Assembly (NCBI GenBank): GCA_009746045.1
Contig: RPFO01000850.1
Location: forward strand, 106,001-170,000
Source: Mesostigma viride
Taxonomy: Eukaryota > Streptophyta > Mesostigmatophyceae > Mesostigmatales > Mesostigmataceae
Direction of reading: 5' to 3'
Length of the DNA: 64,000 bases
In this document: piece after piece, positions 42,916-54,448 of the stretch
Layout of the letters: each line of letters starts with the position of its first letter
Numbering within the stretch: position 1 is the stretch's first letter
Position numbers and translations under genes: made by a program
The notes under the pieces: model-generated
Databases searched by the model: none
The model's input: only the letters and a program-made list of their open reading frames with translations
What the model was told of the DNA's origin: nothing

Positions 42916-44470
42916 TTATAGGGTTGAAGGTTCCTTTACTCTGTATTGGCACCCACGTGACGCAGTCACGTTCTTATTAATTAAATTAAAAGACGAGGGA
43001 TGAAAACTGGAAGACGCCAAAACAGGACGCCACCGAAGTGGTGCCCGGAAATGCCGCTGGGTAAAAACCCAGGGCCTGAGCCCTGGCAGAGGGCTGGCGC
43101 GGGATGTCCCGCCCCAGGAGCCTGGCTGCGGTGGAGGCCAATGTACCGCGTGACCGAGAGGGCCGCGGCCCACTGGCCGCGCAGCTGCATGGCTTCCGGG
43201 GACTCGCCAGCGGTGGCGTCGTGCGTGGCCCCCCCATGCATGCCGGAGGCTGTGAAAACAAAACATCCCCGGGATGCCCATGCAAGCCTGTACAGCCTCC
43301 CACTGCTGCCTTAAGCTTGGCTGTACGTTAAATCCCGAAAAAGATGTACATCGGCGGGCCGGGCTGGCCAGCCATGATCAGGCGTCCGCCGTAGGAGCCA
43401 CAATGAAAGTGGATCCCGGACGAGGTTTCGTCAGAGGACGTGCTGGGCCGCCCCCTGCGCAGTTTGGGGGTAGCGCCATGCAACACATTCGCTCCGATCG
43501 ACTGTGGGCCCTGGCTCGAGATCGAAGGGGGTGGGGCCAGGATGGGCCACATCCCGAACCCGCAGCCGCCCTAGTAGCGCCTTGCTAATGCGTAAATACT
43601 GCTAGAAAGCAATGATATCCAACGCACTCAAATGCACCTGTTGACGTGAAAGTAGCAACACGCAGGCCAGCTAGTGAAATAGCCGAGGCGCCAGCCAGGG
43701 CATAGGCGGAGGCCTGACAGCCGGAACAAGCTGCTGCCATCTTAAGAAATTGCAAGCAGGCGGTCCGCCAGCCCATCCAATTCCGAACAGTGTGACGCGC
43801 TCGGGGTAGTACAGGTGCAGACAGGCCGTTGGCGTGCTGTTCCCTCGCTCACATGGGTCTTATTGCACCCACAGATTGCCGGATCGTTAGCGTGTCCGTT
43901 TAGCTAGCGCGCCCGAATGCAGCTGTGGCATGCCTTAAGGCATGAAGGAGACCCCCAGTCTCCTTAGGCATGAAGGAGACTGGGGGTCTCTGCCCTTTCG
44001 CCTGTTGTGCACACACAGCCTGGCCGGGATTAAAAAAGCACTCAGTCGGTGCTCCGTGACTCCCCAACGGGAGCACGAGTTTAATGAATTGGCGTGCTGG
44101 CAAAATTGAGGTACGCCCCCACCCATGCACCTCGGGCATGGTAGACAGCAGAGATTCACTCACAGAAAATGGCTGCTCCGCGTCAGCTGGGTTGACGGGG
44201 CCAGGTGGTGCCCATGCCACGTAGAGAGCCACCGCGCGCCGGTACCGGCTGGCATTTGAAGGTATAGACACATGGTTCACTGTGCCCTCCAAAACTGTCA
44301 AGTCCCGAGGACGTCACGCCCCCTCAGGCCCAGCTGGGTTCAGGGATGCACGTCACCGCCGCATGCATGCACCGGGTAAGTCAGGAATCCAGGCGCCACG
44401 CCGACTGACCTTGTCAAATGGCGGGTTGTGGTCGGTAGCCACCCAGCCCCAGTGGCTGTGCATGTCACTG
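42916..44470 (-). other. Coding-like fragments on minus, product not recognised
   Basis: Several stretches have exon-like composition. About 44,415-44,470: DMHSHWGWVATDHNPPFDK followed by a GTCAGT donor. About 44,110-44,300: LEGTVNHVSIPSNASRYRRA, VALYVAWAPPGPVNP. About 43,335-43,440: SSGIHFHCGSYGGRLIMAGQ, PGPPMYIFFGI. About 43,000-43,250: SPEAMQLRGQWAAALSVTRY. A LINE-type 3' hairpin at about 44,051-44,080 sits between two of them. They may be exons of one disrupted gene; I cannot name the family or join them. Confidence 0.3.
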
Positions 44471-44486
44471 TCAATCACCAGTCAGC

Positions 44487-44491
44487 GACAG
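44487..44491. repeat. Target-site duplication GACAG, left copy of the copia-class element
   Basis: GACAG directly before AGTTAACGCC; repeated at 51,864-51,868 directly after CTTTAACT. Confidence 0.9.
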
Positions 44492-45190
44492 AGTTAACGC
44501 CAAGCGCATTGGCGTGTTCCTGATTCGGCATATCTCTACGATTCCAGCGGCACCGGAACAAGTTCATTCCGACAAGTATCAAGAAAGTTATGGTGTTCCG
44601 ACTTCCCGGTCGCGCGCGAGCGCGAGCCGGCTATTCTTCTAAGTCGTGCGTGAATATGTGCCGACGGCATATGGGGTCGACAGTAATTCCTGGGCTGACA
44701 GGAATTAGGTGCTGAACCTACGACGGTATTGGATTAATACGTCGTACGCAGGAAATAGGAACCTTAACCTGTGGTCTGTTGGTACCGCAGGCTTAGTCCT
44801 GGACTATTGGGTGCAGACGCAATAATCATTGTGGACTGTACACTGTGGTCACTGTGCCTGTATGGCAGACCTACTGTATAGGATCTGGACGCTGTACAGG
44901 TTGTTAATACTGTACCGGGGGTGTTAATACTGAGCAGGCCTACGAGGCTGCTCAGGCCTAGCAAAGCACAGTGCACAAGTATATAAAGAATAGGCCAGTG
45001 CCAACTGGTTAGATCTCTTGCGAGCCCGTCTCACGTGTGTTGCCTTGACTTGGCAAACTCGTGTCTAAGCACTCACGTGCACGAGTGCTGTAAGCCTATA
45101 TTTTTAACCAAGCTCCATTCCAACCATTCTCATGATGAATCTATCCGCGCGCATTGGAATCTATCTATCCCTACACATTGCGCTTTAACT
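44492..45190 (+). repeat. 5' LTR, 699 bp
   Basis: AGTTAACGCCAAGCGCATTG.. to ..TTGCGCTTTAACT. Contains a TATATAA-like box (AGTATATAAAGAATAG, about 44,979-44,994), a plausible promoter. Confidence 0.95.
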
Positions 45191-48100
45191 CAAATTACAA
45201 CGATGTTCCGGTTCCATCAAGGCGGTTTACTGCCTGGGCTTCATCGTCGAGTTTAATCCTGCGCTGGACTGCTGCGGATACTCGCGGAATCGAGACTAGC
45301 GGATAGCTAGAAGGGCGTAGCACTAGCTGATTATCGGTTTATGATGCGTTCCGGGAATGGCTGAGTTCCCAACGACGGCCGAGGCTAAGTTTATCTTGGA
45401 GGTTGTTGGTGGGCGTTTGTACGCCAGGACTAGCTGGATTGGCTGCGTGAAGGTTTCCTGAGCTATCTAGATTGCGGGCACGTTATTGGCGACGAATGAG
45501 TTTCGTTGCTGGCCTGCTACGTGTTGACGAGCGCTCCTGGCTGTTTCGCATTTCCTGATGACAAGATGTTGCGGAATCGGCTTTTAGTGATCCTTGTGGG
45601 TTGCTGGGTTTAAATGGATCGAGTTATCCAGATTTATCAAGAGTCAACTGCGCATGCGGTTCGGCATGGATCGAGTCGATCAGATCATTGGTTGCGTTCC
45701 GGTTTGCGGCATGGCTATGCTTTGCACCTGAGTGAAGCTACGAGTTTCAAGCGTTCGAGATTTGTCGTCAAGCGAAGGCGTTTCGCTGCCATGGGTGGCG
45801 GTCAAGCATGTTGCTGCAGTGTTGGCTACGACAAGCTCGGCTGGTGTTGACTGTCGAGTATGCTGGCGAGTTGTCGCGCATGCATGTAGTCGACATAGCT
45901 GCGAGCTGTGCTGGTCGCGAGCTCGAGGAGCTACGCGAGGCGTCATCTGCAAGGTTGCAGTTTGTGCGGTGTGGAGTTATCCATCGTCAATCTTTCCAGA
46001 TTTATATTGCAAAGCTGCAGATTGCTGTCGAGTTCTCTTTATACCGCTTGATGAGCGATTGTGAACGGCGCTGGTGTGGGCGTGTCGGCAGCTAGAGGGT
46101 GAAGTTGTGTCGACTGCGACGAGAGAGCGTCGGCATCTGGGGAGCAGCGAGGAGAAGTTGTTCCTGGTTAATTTTCCGAGTCGCGGGTGACGGTGTCGAC
46201 AAGCGGCAAGGTCGGCGGTGTTGTTGTAATTAATAATGGCAGTGCTGCGCGACGTGATGATTGCATTGCTGCGACGCGAGGACGTCGGGCATCGACTGCG
46301 GCGAGAGATGGCAGCAAGAAGAGCGGATGGCCAGGCGAAGTATCGCGGGGCGACTAGAATGTCACAGGCGACCTGGCGAGACGCGAGTATGCTGGCGCGA
46401 GTCGCAGGCGACTGGGTATGTCGCGAGCGACTGGGTGTGCCGCAGGCGACTGGGTATGTCGCGAGCGACCGGGTATGTCGCAGGCGGCAGATCTAGAGTA
46501 TGTAGAGCGATGGCAAATGATGGCTGCAGGTTGCAGTTAATTGCATATTTGCTCTCAGCATTCCACTGCTATATGTGGTATGGCGCTATGAGAATCATGG
46601 CATTGAGGCCGTGATTGCAGAACTCGTGGAGTTTGCAAGGAATTAATGGATGGTGCGTCCATCATTAGTTGGCGCGCGTGTACGTGACTGGCAGGCAGCT
46701 CCTACAAGGTCAGCATTTCCTGAGTCAGCGACTGGCAGGCAGGGATGGTTTTGTTGGTCGGGGGTAGCCAGATAGCGTATAAGGCGAGAGCTGAAGGGTT
46801 CCCATAGCCGGAGGTCTCGCTGAAGACGTGCTGTTTCTGGGTCATGTATGCAGTAGCCGAAGCACAGTTGTGCTGTTCTGCGTGTGAAGGGGCTTGAGGG
46901 CCAAGTAACATGCCGTTTTCTCCACCGCTTGTATGTTGAGTGTGTCCCCGAGCGGGTGTTGAGTACATCATTCCTGTTAAGGGATATGTGAGGGACAGCC
47001 CCAGGCTCGGTCTAGCATGGTGTTGCTATTCCTTGAAGCATGAACACACTGGGGGATCAGATGCTGAATGTGTTTCCAAAATTACTGCAATAATTTGACG
47101 GTTGTTGGTGACTGGCCTGTTTGCACAGGGTCAGGTTGAGCTCCCATGTGATCTCTGTATTGATGTGTGAGGGTGGGCAACTCACAGCATTGTGCAGAAT
47201 GCCCCTGGTCTAGTGTATGACAGGGAAGGGCACCCTTATTACAGTTGTATAAGGGTGTGGATAAGGGCCTCGCGGTTGGCCGTTACCACCATGTGCTGGT
47301 GTGTAATTAGTGATCGAGACCCAGGAAGTACCTCTTCTGGATTGAAGTGTGGGAAGGGTCTAACAAGTGTTCGGTTTGATGTTTTGATTTGTGCCAACAA
47401 TCTGAAGTCAAGCATTTGCATCTGATTTTCAAGGTTTAGGCAGCTGGGCTTGGCGTGGTGAGCCAGGTGGAAACCAGTTGGCCATAAATGCTTTGAGTGG
47501 TTTTGGAAACATCACCTTAGCAATAATATGCCTGTTCTGTGATCAGCCATTCAAGGACAGGTAAGCTGATGGGAGTCAGTTATACCTGGGTACCTGAGCT
47601 TTGCCAGCTGCAGGTGTAATGCAGAGGATCAGTTTGCTACAGCTGTATCGAGGCCCCAGGGTGACCCTGGCCAGGCCCCTGGGGTACCTTCATATACGGT
47701 GGTTGGGCAAGCAGACAGGCAGGCTGCACCCCTGGATTGATCGGCCAAACACCAGGCCTGATCGGGTGTGCGCCTATAACTGCGTTGGGAGGATTCCCAG
47801 AGAGATTTTAATGTTGTGGTCTTGGCTAGGCAAAGCACAAGACGGTGCCAAGATGGCTAGCATGCTCATCCAGGTGCTACGTCCTGAGGCTGCTAACATT
47901 AAAGTGGATACCAATGCTCAGGTCTCTGACATGGGATCTTGGTCAGCATACAGGAGAACTGCTGGTCGGTGAGCCAAGTTGCCCCTGGGTGTCTAGCTTT
48001 GTGTTGGGACACACGTGGAAAGGGCCTCAACATGCCTTAGGGGAAAATTAACAGTTGGTTAATAAACCCTAACTTTCCAGTGTTAATGGAAAACTGATGA

Positions 48101-49814
48101 TACCCGATATGCACTGGCAGGTTGCCAGAAAATATAGCCGTTGGCAGCATTGCTCCTCATCCAAGCAGTGTTCATGGTATATTCTGCAATATCACTCCTG
48201 TATTTACAGTTTATCCATAATAGTGTTCCCCCATACTATGTACAAGACCTGCAGGGTCTGTTGCAAGGGGGTTCCTAATCCTGGATTCTCCAATGTGGTA
48301 CGTTGGAGTGTTGCTGGGTCCAGAGTTCTGTGTCTGCAAGTGAACCTGAGATGCTGTCAGCTTCAGCTGCCCAGTGATACCTGTCGAGCTTGAAGGTGAT
48401 GAACCAGAAATCCAGAAATCCAGATTTCCAGAATTCAAGAGTTCCAGAGTTCCAGAGATTCCAGTTTCCAGAGATGCAGACCAGTGTCCTGAGGGGGCTA
48501 ACAATATTGTCAAGTGGATCCAGATTTTCCTGTTGAGTTCAGGCTGTCAGAGTGGCAGGAGGTAACTACCTGAGTGTTGCCAGGGGATACATACATGGCT
48601 GAGTGCCAGATTTATATTTGTCTCCCGTTTTGGCAGTTGCTTACATATATGGTTTCTTGTAGCAACCATGCTGCTTTGGGGAATTATTATGTCCTCAAAA
48701 AGAAAGAAAATGTTGGAACAGTGCAGCATGTTTAAAGTTGGCTACCAGATGGAGAAGAAACCAGATTATGTTTGAAGGGTTGGCACAAGCTTCCTGAAGA
48801 AAATTTCCAGTCTACAAGGTCCGGGACTATGGAGCCTGCAGAGGATGCTTCAAGAGCAATCTGAAACCTGCTGAATGCTGAAGGCCGACTGTGGAGGGTA
48901 TATACAGATCAGCATCTGCATACGTGAGTTGCTGATGATGGATGTGTGATTCCAGTTGACCCTGTCCCTGGCCTGTGCATGTTCAGATTGATTGCTGTAT
49001 GACAATCAGCATATGGAAGTTGTGATGGTTCCCAGGTGTGTTGCTGTAAAACCATAGGATTTGGTTTCCTCCTAGTTTGGAGTTGGCTGGCCTGGAAGTT
49101 ATGATTGATCCCAGATGTGATGCTGTGAAACCATATAGTTTGGTTGTCTCCTCATTATGGAGTTGGCTGGTCTTGGGATGATTTACTCTGTCCACGACTG
49201 TTTTGCTGTAAAACCATGGATTTGGTTTCTCCCAGGGTGATATGGGAGTTGGCTGGTCTGAGGACATGTTTCAGGGACTGAAAAACCTTACTGATGTTTG
49301 ACCTCGGGGTGTTACACTGTCAGATGTGATATGGATCTGTGCACGAGGTAGCCCAAGGTTGGCTCCACGGTGTGGTGCCTTATTCAGCCTGGGTGGGGTT
49401 TTCTTCTCAGTGCCTCTATCATCTGATGCTTATGTGTACCCTGCAATGATGGTTGCTTCATGGTTATCAGTATGGTTGTTCCTGAATGAGTTTCAGCCTG
49501 ACATGTACAGTTTGTATGTGAGGGTTGATCTGTGCTCTGGATAAGGGCATATGTGGCAGGCTGAAGGACCTACGAGAGGGGATCTGGACAATCTAGCCTA
49601 AGAATAACATTACGTTGTTTGCTGGATTTGCTTCAGATATGTATCCCTTGGTCCTTGCCACTAGAGATGTTAGTGCTTATCACGACATGTCCCAAGTTGA
49701 GAGGCATGTGGGCGTGGTTTGTTAGCTGCCACCTGTGGGCCCTATCATTGATGATGCACAGCAGAATGCCTGATGAGGTGCTAAGGATGAGAAGCCTCGA
49801 TCGTCATAGCCCAG
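45191..49814 (+). other. Copia-class element interior without recognised coding domains
   Basis: Only short frames. Local repeats: a ~21-bp unit GCGACTGGGTATGTCGC(A/G)AG at about 46,375-46,495, and a ~85-bp degenerate triplication (GTTGCTGTAAAACCAT.., TTTGGTTTCCTCC, GGAGTTGGCTGGTCT) at about 49,010-49,262. Could be captured sequence or decayed gag-pol. Confidence 0.5.
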
Positions 49815-50357
49815 TTGGTGGAGAGTACCCCTGATCTGATTTTGTCTGGGATTGACTTTGCCCAGCCTAACACCTTGGAGATCTTTGTTGACAGTTCCAT
49901 GGATGCTCGCCAGGTCACTAAGGTCAGGGGGAGATCTGCTGCTCTGTTTGCTTTCTATCAGAGCAGGGCAAGTTTGTTCAGCTGGTACAGCAGACTGCAG
50001 AAGAGGGTCTGTATCAGTTCAGATGTGGCAGAATGCAGGGCCATATGTGAGGGGATCCAGTCCAGCTTGTACATAAAGGAGCTGGCTTCAGTTACCCCTT
50101 GGTCCTTGCAGATGGAGACGTTGTTGCTAACAGACAGCATGGGTATGGTCCAGTTTGTTCACAAGCAGCTGGCCAGGAGCCGGGATCTGGATTATTTGTT
50201 GCTGAAGGAGTTGGCCAGTTTGGTTGACTTGAAGCATATCCCTGGCGAGGAGAACCCTGCTGATGCATTGACCAAGCTGCCACACAAGGCCCCAGCCCAG
50301 TACAATGTACTGAGGAAGCTCATGAATGCTGACTGTCAAGTCGGTCTATCTGTCTAA
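49815..50357 (+). CDS. Copia-type RNase H domain (C-terminal pol)
   Basis: Reads LEIFVDSSMDARQVTKVRG (first Asp), SAALFAFYQSRASLFSWYSR, ISSDVAECRAICEGIQSSLY (Glu region), LLTDSMGMVQFVHKQLARSR (Asp, the family's DNxxAI position), DLDYLLLKELASLVDLKHIP and GEENPADALTKLPHKAP (the ADxxTK ending). This is the typical copia RNase H order. It ends at the TAA after ..DCQVGLSV, 0.8 kb before the 3' LTR. No own start is evident; it is the tail of a polyprotein whose upstream part is unrecognisable here. Confidence 0.8.
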   Translation: MVESTPDLILSGIDFAQPNTLEIFVDSSMDARQVTKVRGRSAALFAFYQSRASLFSWYSRLQKRVCISSDVAECRAICEGIQSSLYIKELASVTPWSLQMETLLLTDSMGMVQFVHKQLARSRDLDYLLLKELASLVDLKHIPGEENPADALTKLPHKAPAQYNVLRKLMNADCQVGLSV

Positions 50358-50976
50358 AAGCTGAGAGCTGGGTGCTTAAGTCTCTGGATATCAGGCTGGG
50401 AGCTTGATTGTACATAATCCTGAGCACACCTTGAGGGGTGAGACATGTCTCTGGTGTGGGAATGTCTGACATTGTCTCTGATGGAGAGATGTCTATCTGG
50501 GGTTTTCATCTCAGTCTGAGGTTTCCCCAGATCTGTGGTTTGTGGGCGGGGTTCGATTCCCTGGTGCCGTCTTAAGGCGGAGTTTCACGGACTGGCTGAC
50601 CCATCCACCATGCTGGTGAGGTGGCGACAGGTCCCCTGATTTTCCACGGTTGGAATGAGTATAGGAGCTTGTGTTTTGCATGTGCTTCGCGTAGATGTTG
50701 TGTCTGGTTCGATAAGGGGCAGCAGACCGGCGCCGACTCCCGTCTGGGGGTCAGCAATGTTTTCTGATGAGCTGTTGTGGGTGATCTGTGGGGTTTCGCC
50801 TAAGGTCCTGAAGGTTGTACATACTTCTCAAGTTCTTCACTGAACACCTATGGGCTGCCACAGTTGGCCAACCTCTTGTACATGGGTAACACAACGAGCC
50901 TCCCGGGAAGGGATAGGGACTCATTGTAATTTGTTTGTGCTCCTGAACCAGTATGGGTGCTATGTACATATAATAA

Positions 50977-51096
50977 GGAATCCAAGCTGACTGTCATGCC
51001 CAGTGGGTTGTGACTTGTAGTCGGGGAGGATGTCCAGGAATCCAAGCTGACTGTCATGCCCAGTGGGTTGTGACTTGTAGTCGGGGAGGATGTCCA
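50977..51096 (+). repeat. Two perfect tandem copies of a 60-bp unit
   Basis: GGAATCCAAGCTGACTGTCA.. at 50,977-51,036 and 51,037-51,096. Confidence 0.97.
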
Positions 51097-51148
51097 GTAC
51101 CCATTGTGTGTGTTTGTATGTAGACTTGTGTGAGCTGCTACAGCTCAA

Positions 51149-51164
51149 GAAAAGAAAGGATTGG
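51149..51164 (+). promoter_or_regulatory. Polypurine tract before the 3' LTR
   Basis: AAGAAAAGAAAGGATTGG immediately precedes AGTTAACG; the usual primer site for plus-strand DNA synthesis in LTR elements. Confidence 0.65.
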
Positions 51165-51863
51165 AGTTAACGCCAAGCGCATTGGCGTGTTCCTGATTCG
51201 GCATATCTCTACGATTCCAGCGGCACCGGAACGAGTTCATTCCGACAAGTATCAAGAAAGTTATGGTGTTCCGACTTCCCGGTCGCGCGCGAGCGCGAGC
51301 CGGCTATTCTTCTAAGTCGTGCGTGAATATGTGCCGACGGCATATGGGGTCGACAGTAATTCCTGGGCTGACAGGAATTAGGTGCTGAACCTACGACGGT
51401 ATTGGATTAATACGTCGTACGCAGGAAATAGGAACCTTAACCTGTGGTCTGTTGGTACCGCAGGCTTAGTCCTGGACTATTGGGTGCAGACGCAATAATC
51501 ATTGTGGACTGTACACTGTGGTCACTGTGCCTGTATGGCAGACCTACTGTATAGGATCTGGACGCTGTACAGGTTGTTAATACTGTACCGGGGGTGTTAA
51601 TACTGAGCAGGCCTACGAGGCTGCTCAGGCCTAGCAAAGCACAGTGCACAAGTATATAAAGAATAGGCCAGTGCCAACTGGTTAGATCTCTTGCGAGCCC
51701 GTCTCACGTGTGTTGCCTTGACTTGGCAAACTCGTGTCTAAGCACTCACGTGCACGAGTGCTGTAAGCCTATATTTTTAACCAAGCTCCATTCCAACCAT
51801 TCTCATGATGAATCTATCCGCGCGCATTGGAATCTATCTATCCCTACACATTGCGCTTTAACT
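51165..51863 (+). repeat. 3' LTR, 699 bp
   Basis: Same length and sequence as the 5' LTR apart from isolated differences; followed by GACAG. Confidence 0.95.
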
Positions 51864-51868
51864 GACAG
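51864..51868. repeat. Target-site duplication GACAG, right copy
   Basis: Matches 44,487-44,491. Confidence 0.9.
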
Positions 51869-52880
51869 AGCGCAGTAGCGCCGTGAACCAGCCATGGTTG
51901 AGGAAGTAGGATTCGAACGCTCTCTGACATGCAACCGCCCCCATCACAGCACTAGAGTCCACGAGCCGGACGACTCCCTTACTTTGACACGGCTTGGTCC
52001 AACACGACCACTCGACCCGGCCTGTGTCACAGCAATCGCCGCCTTGACGTTGATGTGGTTAGGCACTCACTTATGTCGGCTGCCCCAGCCACCTCATAGG
52101 ACAGTGCCGTATGCGCCAGTGGCCACCGACCAGCAGGCTGTAGTCCCCCTACCCCATGCGCTCCACTGTCCCAGTCGTCTTCACCAGTCGTCTTAAAGGC
52201 TGCGCATGTCACCCGCCAACCCCGCGCTTCGCGCCGGGGTGCCAGGAGCTGCCGTGAACATTCGGCCTGAGGTCTAGATCCCCGGTAGACGTACTGATGG
52301 CCCAGTGACCGCCGGAGATGCACGCGTCACTTGCGACGATCTGGTCAGAAAGGGGCCGGGCCCTGGCAGCCTTATAAAAGGGGGCCAGGTCGATCGCCGG
52401 GGCAGGGACTGCCGCCAGCCGCGCCCAGGCAGGGAGGCGTTCATGGCTGCTAACCTGCTAGCATGCAGACGATACCTCTCAGACCACACCGAGAGCAGGG
52501 GGCGGCAAAGCAGATGCATCCACACCCAAGTTCCCAAGCCACGTATGTACAGAACTAAGTTCGCGATAGTATGTCCGCGATCCATCATTCTATGCCTATG
52601 AGTAGTGGCGATAACCGCCACCACACGCTCAGGAACAGGCACCACCTCACCATCTCTCTGGTGATTATGACACCCACCGCCTGCACACCAGTCTGTTCTG
52701 CTGTCGCCCGTACCACCTTGTCAGACTTCTGCACCAGCCCAACAGCGTACGTACTAGGCAGCCTGAACACGAGCTAGCTGCTGATTCACTCCATCCACCG
52801 AAGCAGTGGGTGAAATGGAGATCATCGATCGTCACGGCATGCATACCTTCCAGATCCTGCGGAGATTCGAAACATGGCAA
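51869..52880. other. No gene recognised
   Basis: Contains a tRNA-like stretch on minus (51,893-51,925), a TATAAAAG box at 52,373-52,380 without an obvious downstream gene, and a GC-rich hairpin near 52,223-52,245. Confidence 0.45.
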
Positions 52881-53531
52881 TTATTCCAAGGGCGCAGCAG
52901 GGTCCTCCTCCAGCCTCAACCGGACGGTCTGCCCCGCCTCGTCAGCCTCATGCAGCCATGCACCAGAATCAGCGCTGAGCGCTGACATGTCCATGCTCAG
53001 GCCACGACTAGCCTCCAACAAGGGGGGCTTGGGGCCACAGTGGTACAGCACAGACTGGTGCACGCGCACAGTCTGGGCCACAGCCACGGCCCGAGCTTGT
53101 TTCCCATTGGCCAGCACAACATCCACGTGGCCACACCTTCCGGCGCGGCCCACCAGGCCCACGGCCTTAGATCCGACCACACCGACATCCAGGCACAGTA
53201 CGGTCGCCACAAACCGAGCTAGTGGGCAGGCGGAGTCTGTTGTAGTAGGAATCCAAATCTGATACGCCCCCCAAAAATCCTCCCCAGTGCGCGTGGGCAA
53301 AATGTCGCAAATCACGCCAAGGCCGGGAAAAAAAAGCGGGCATAGGATCTGGTAGCGGCATGTTGCCACGACGGAACTAAGTTGTCCACAATCAGCCGTA
53401 TACGGCCATCGACGGGCTTTCCGACCCCAAAAGTACCATTCACCAGAGGCGGCTGCTCCTAAAAAAATCCACCAACCCCCCCCCTGTCTCCACACGCCGT
53501 GCAAACCCGCGCGAACTCCTCCAGGCTCCAT
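52881..53531 (-). CDS. Hypothetical 216-codon reading frame
   Basis: Open from ATG 53,531 to 52,881. The most protein-like part is ACPLARFVATVLCLDVGVVG, SKAVGLVGRAGRCGHVDVVL, ANGKQARAVAVAQTVRVHQS. The N-terminal third is Trp/Gly-rich and less convincing. No domain recognised and no neighbouring partner; it may be a chance frame or a retroelement remnant. Confidence 0.25.
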   Translation of the reverse strand: MEPGGVRAGLHGVWRQGGGWWIFLGAAASGEWYFWGRKARRWPYTADCGQLSSVVATCRYQILCPLFFPGLGVICDILPTRTGEDFWGAYQIWIPTTTDSACPLARFVATVLCLDVGVVGSKAVGLVGRAGRCGHVDVVLANGKQARAVAVAQTVRVHQSVLYHCGPKPPLLEASRGLSMDMSALSADSGAWLHEADEAGQTVRLRLEEDPAAPLE

Positions 53532-54442
53532 GCTACACCCCCGCGCTGGGTATCGACTTCTGCAAGATTTGCTCTGATGGGCTCAGCGTCCGTACCATTT
53601 TAGTGATTTTGCTCTCATCCACCAACGTTCAGACCGATTCACAATCGCTCCCTGAAGACTGGGGGCTGGTAGTAAGTTCAGCTTATCCACATCTTGGCCG
53701 CCTTCCCCCGGAGTCACCAGGCAAGGCCAAGCGTGCGGCTACTGAAAGGTTCGTACTGAGGGGCTCCTTTGAGCATATTCACGACCATCCTGTCTACAGA
53801 TCCTACCATTGCCACCGTTCTGGTGGACAAAGGACCTGCAAGCATCATCGATCCCATCTATTAAAGGCCGCCTGCTGCAGTACGTGGCCCGCGGCCGGGC
53901 ACATGGCCGGCTGTCAGAGCCCTACAGCAGGCGAGTCTTGCCCCCCCCCCCCCGCCCCATCCAGTTTAAAGCCCTAACCGCTCAATGACAGGCTAGTGTG
54001 CGAGCAATGAACTGAGCTCGACTCATCTGAATCGCGCCTATACGGCCTGAGCGTACCTGCTGCCACCAGTCTTGATCGAACTGGATGAGGCGCTGGAAGA
54101 GGCTGCGAAACTGAGGATGCACCGCTCCCTTACTGCTTCAATGTTGCAGTTGTTGTTGCATCATTGGGGGGGCTGCCCCGCCCTTCTTGCCGGGGCCCTG
54201 CTCCAGCTTGTGCTGAAGCTTCAAGCTTTCCCATGCTCATCGGCGGCCCGGACACCAGCATACATAATGCCCCACCCTCCTGGAATTAACGGCAGCAATT
54301 TGTCGACGGAGTGCCCTTGATCCAGCCCGTCGACCCCACATCCACCACTGAGCTGACATGCCGTGATCAGCTTGGCCAGGTATGTACTCGGCTCATCTGC
54401 CAGCTCCAGAATCACCTCCGAGCGTGGCGTTGCCCAGTAACC
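53532..54442. other. No gene recognised
   Basis: Short frames on both strands, poly-C at about 53,941-53,953; nothing supportable. Confidence 0.45.
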
Positions 54443-54448
54443 GAATTC

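Larger units (their letters stand above)
44492..51863 (+). mobile_element. Ty1/copia-class LTR retrotransposon with AGTTAA..TTAACT LTR ends
   Basis: Two 699-bp LTRs (44,492-45,190; 51,165-51,863), almost identical (one difference noticed near 44,560/51,232), a 5-bp duplication GACAG and a polypurine tract before the 3' LTR. The only recognised protein part is a copia-type RNase H (49,815-50,357), which with its 3' position sets the class. The LTRs begin AGTTAA and end TTAACT rather than TG..CA. Gag, protease, integrase and RT could not be identified in 45.2-49.8 kb, which is full of stops. LTR identity implies recent insertion, so it was probably mobilised in trans. Confidence 0.85.
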
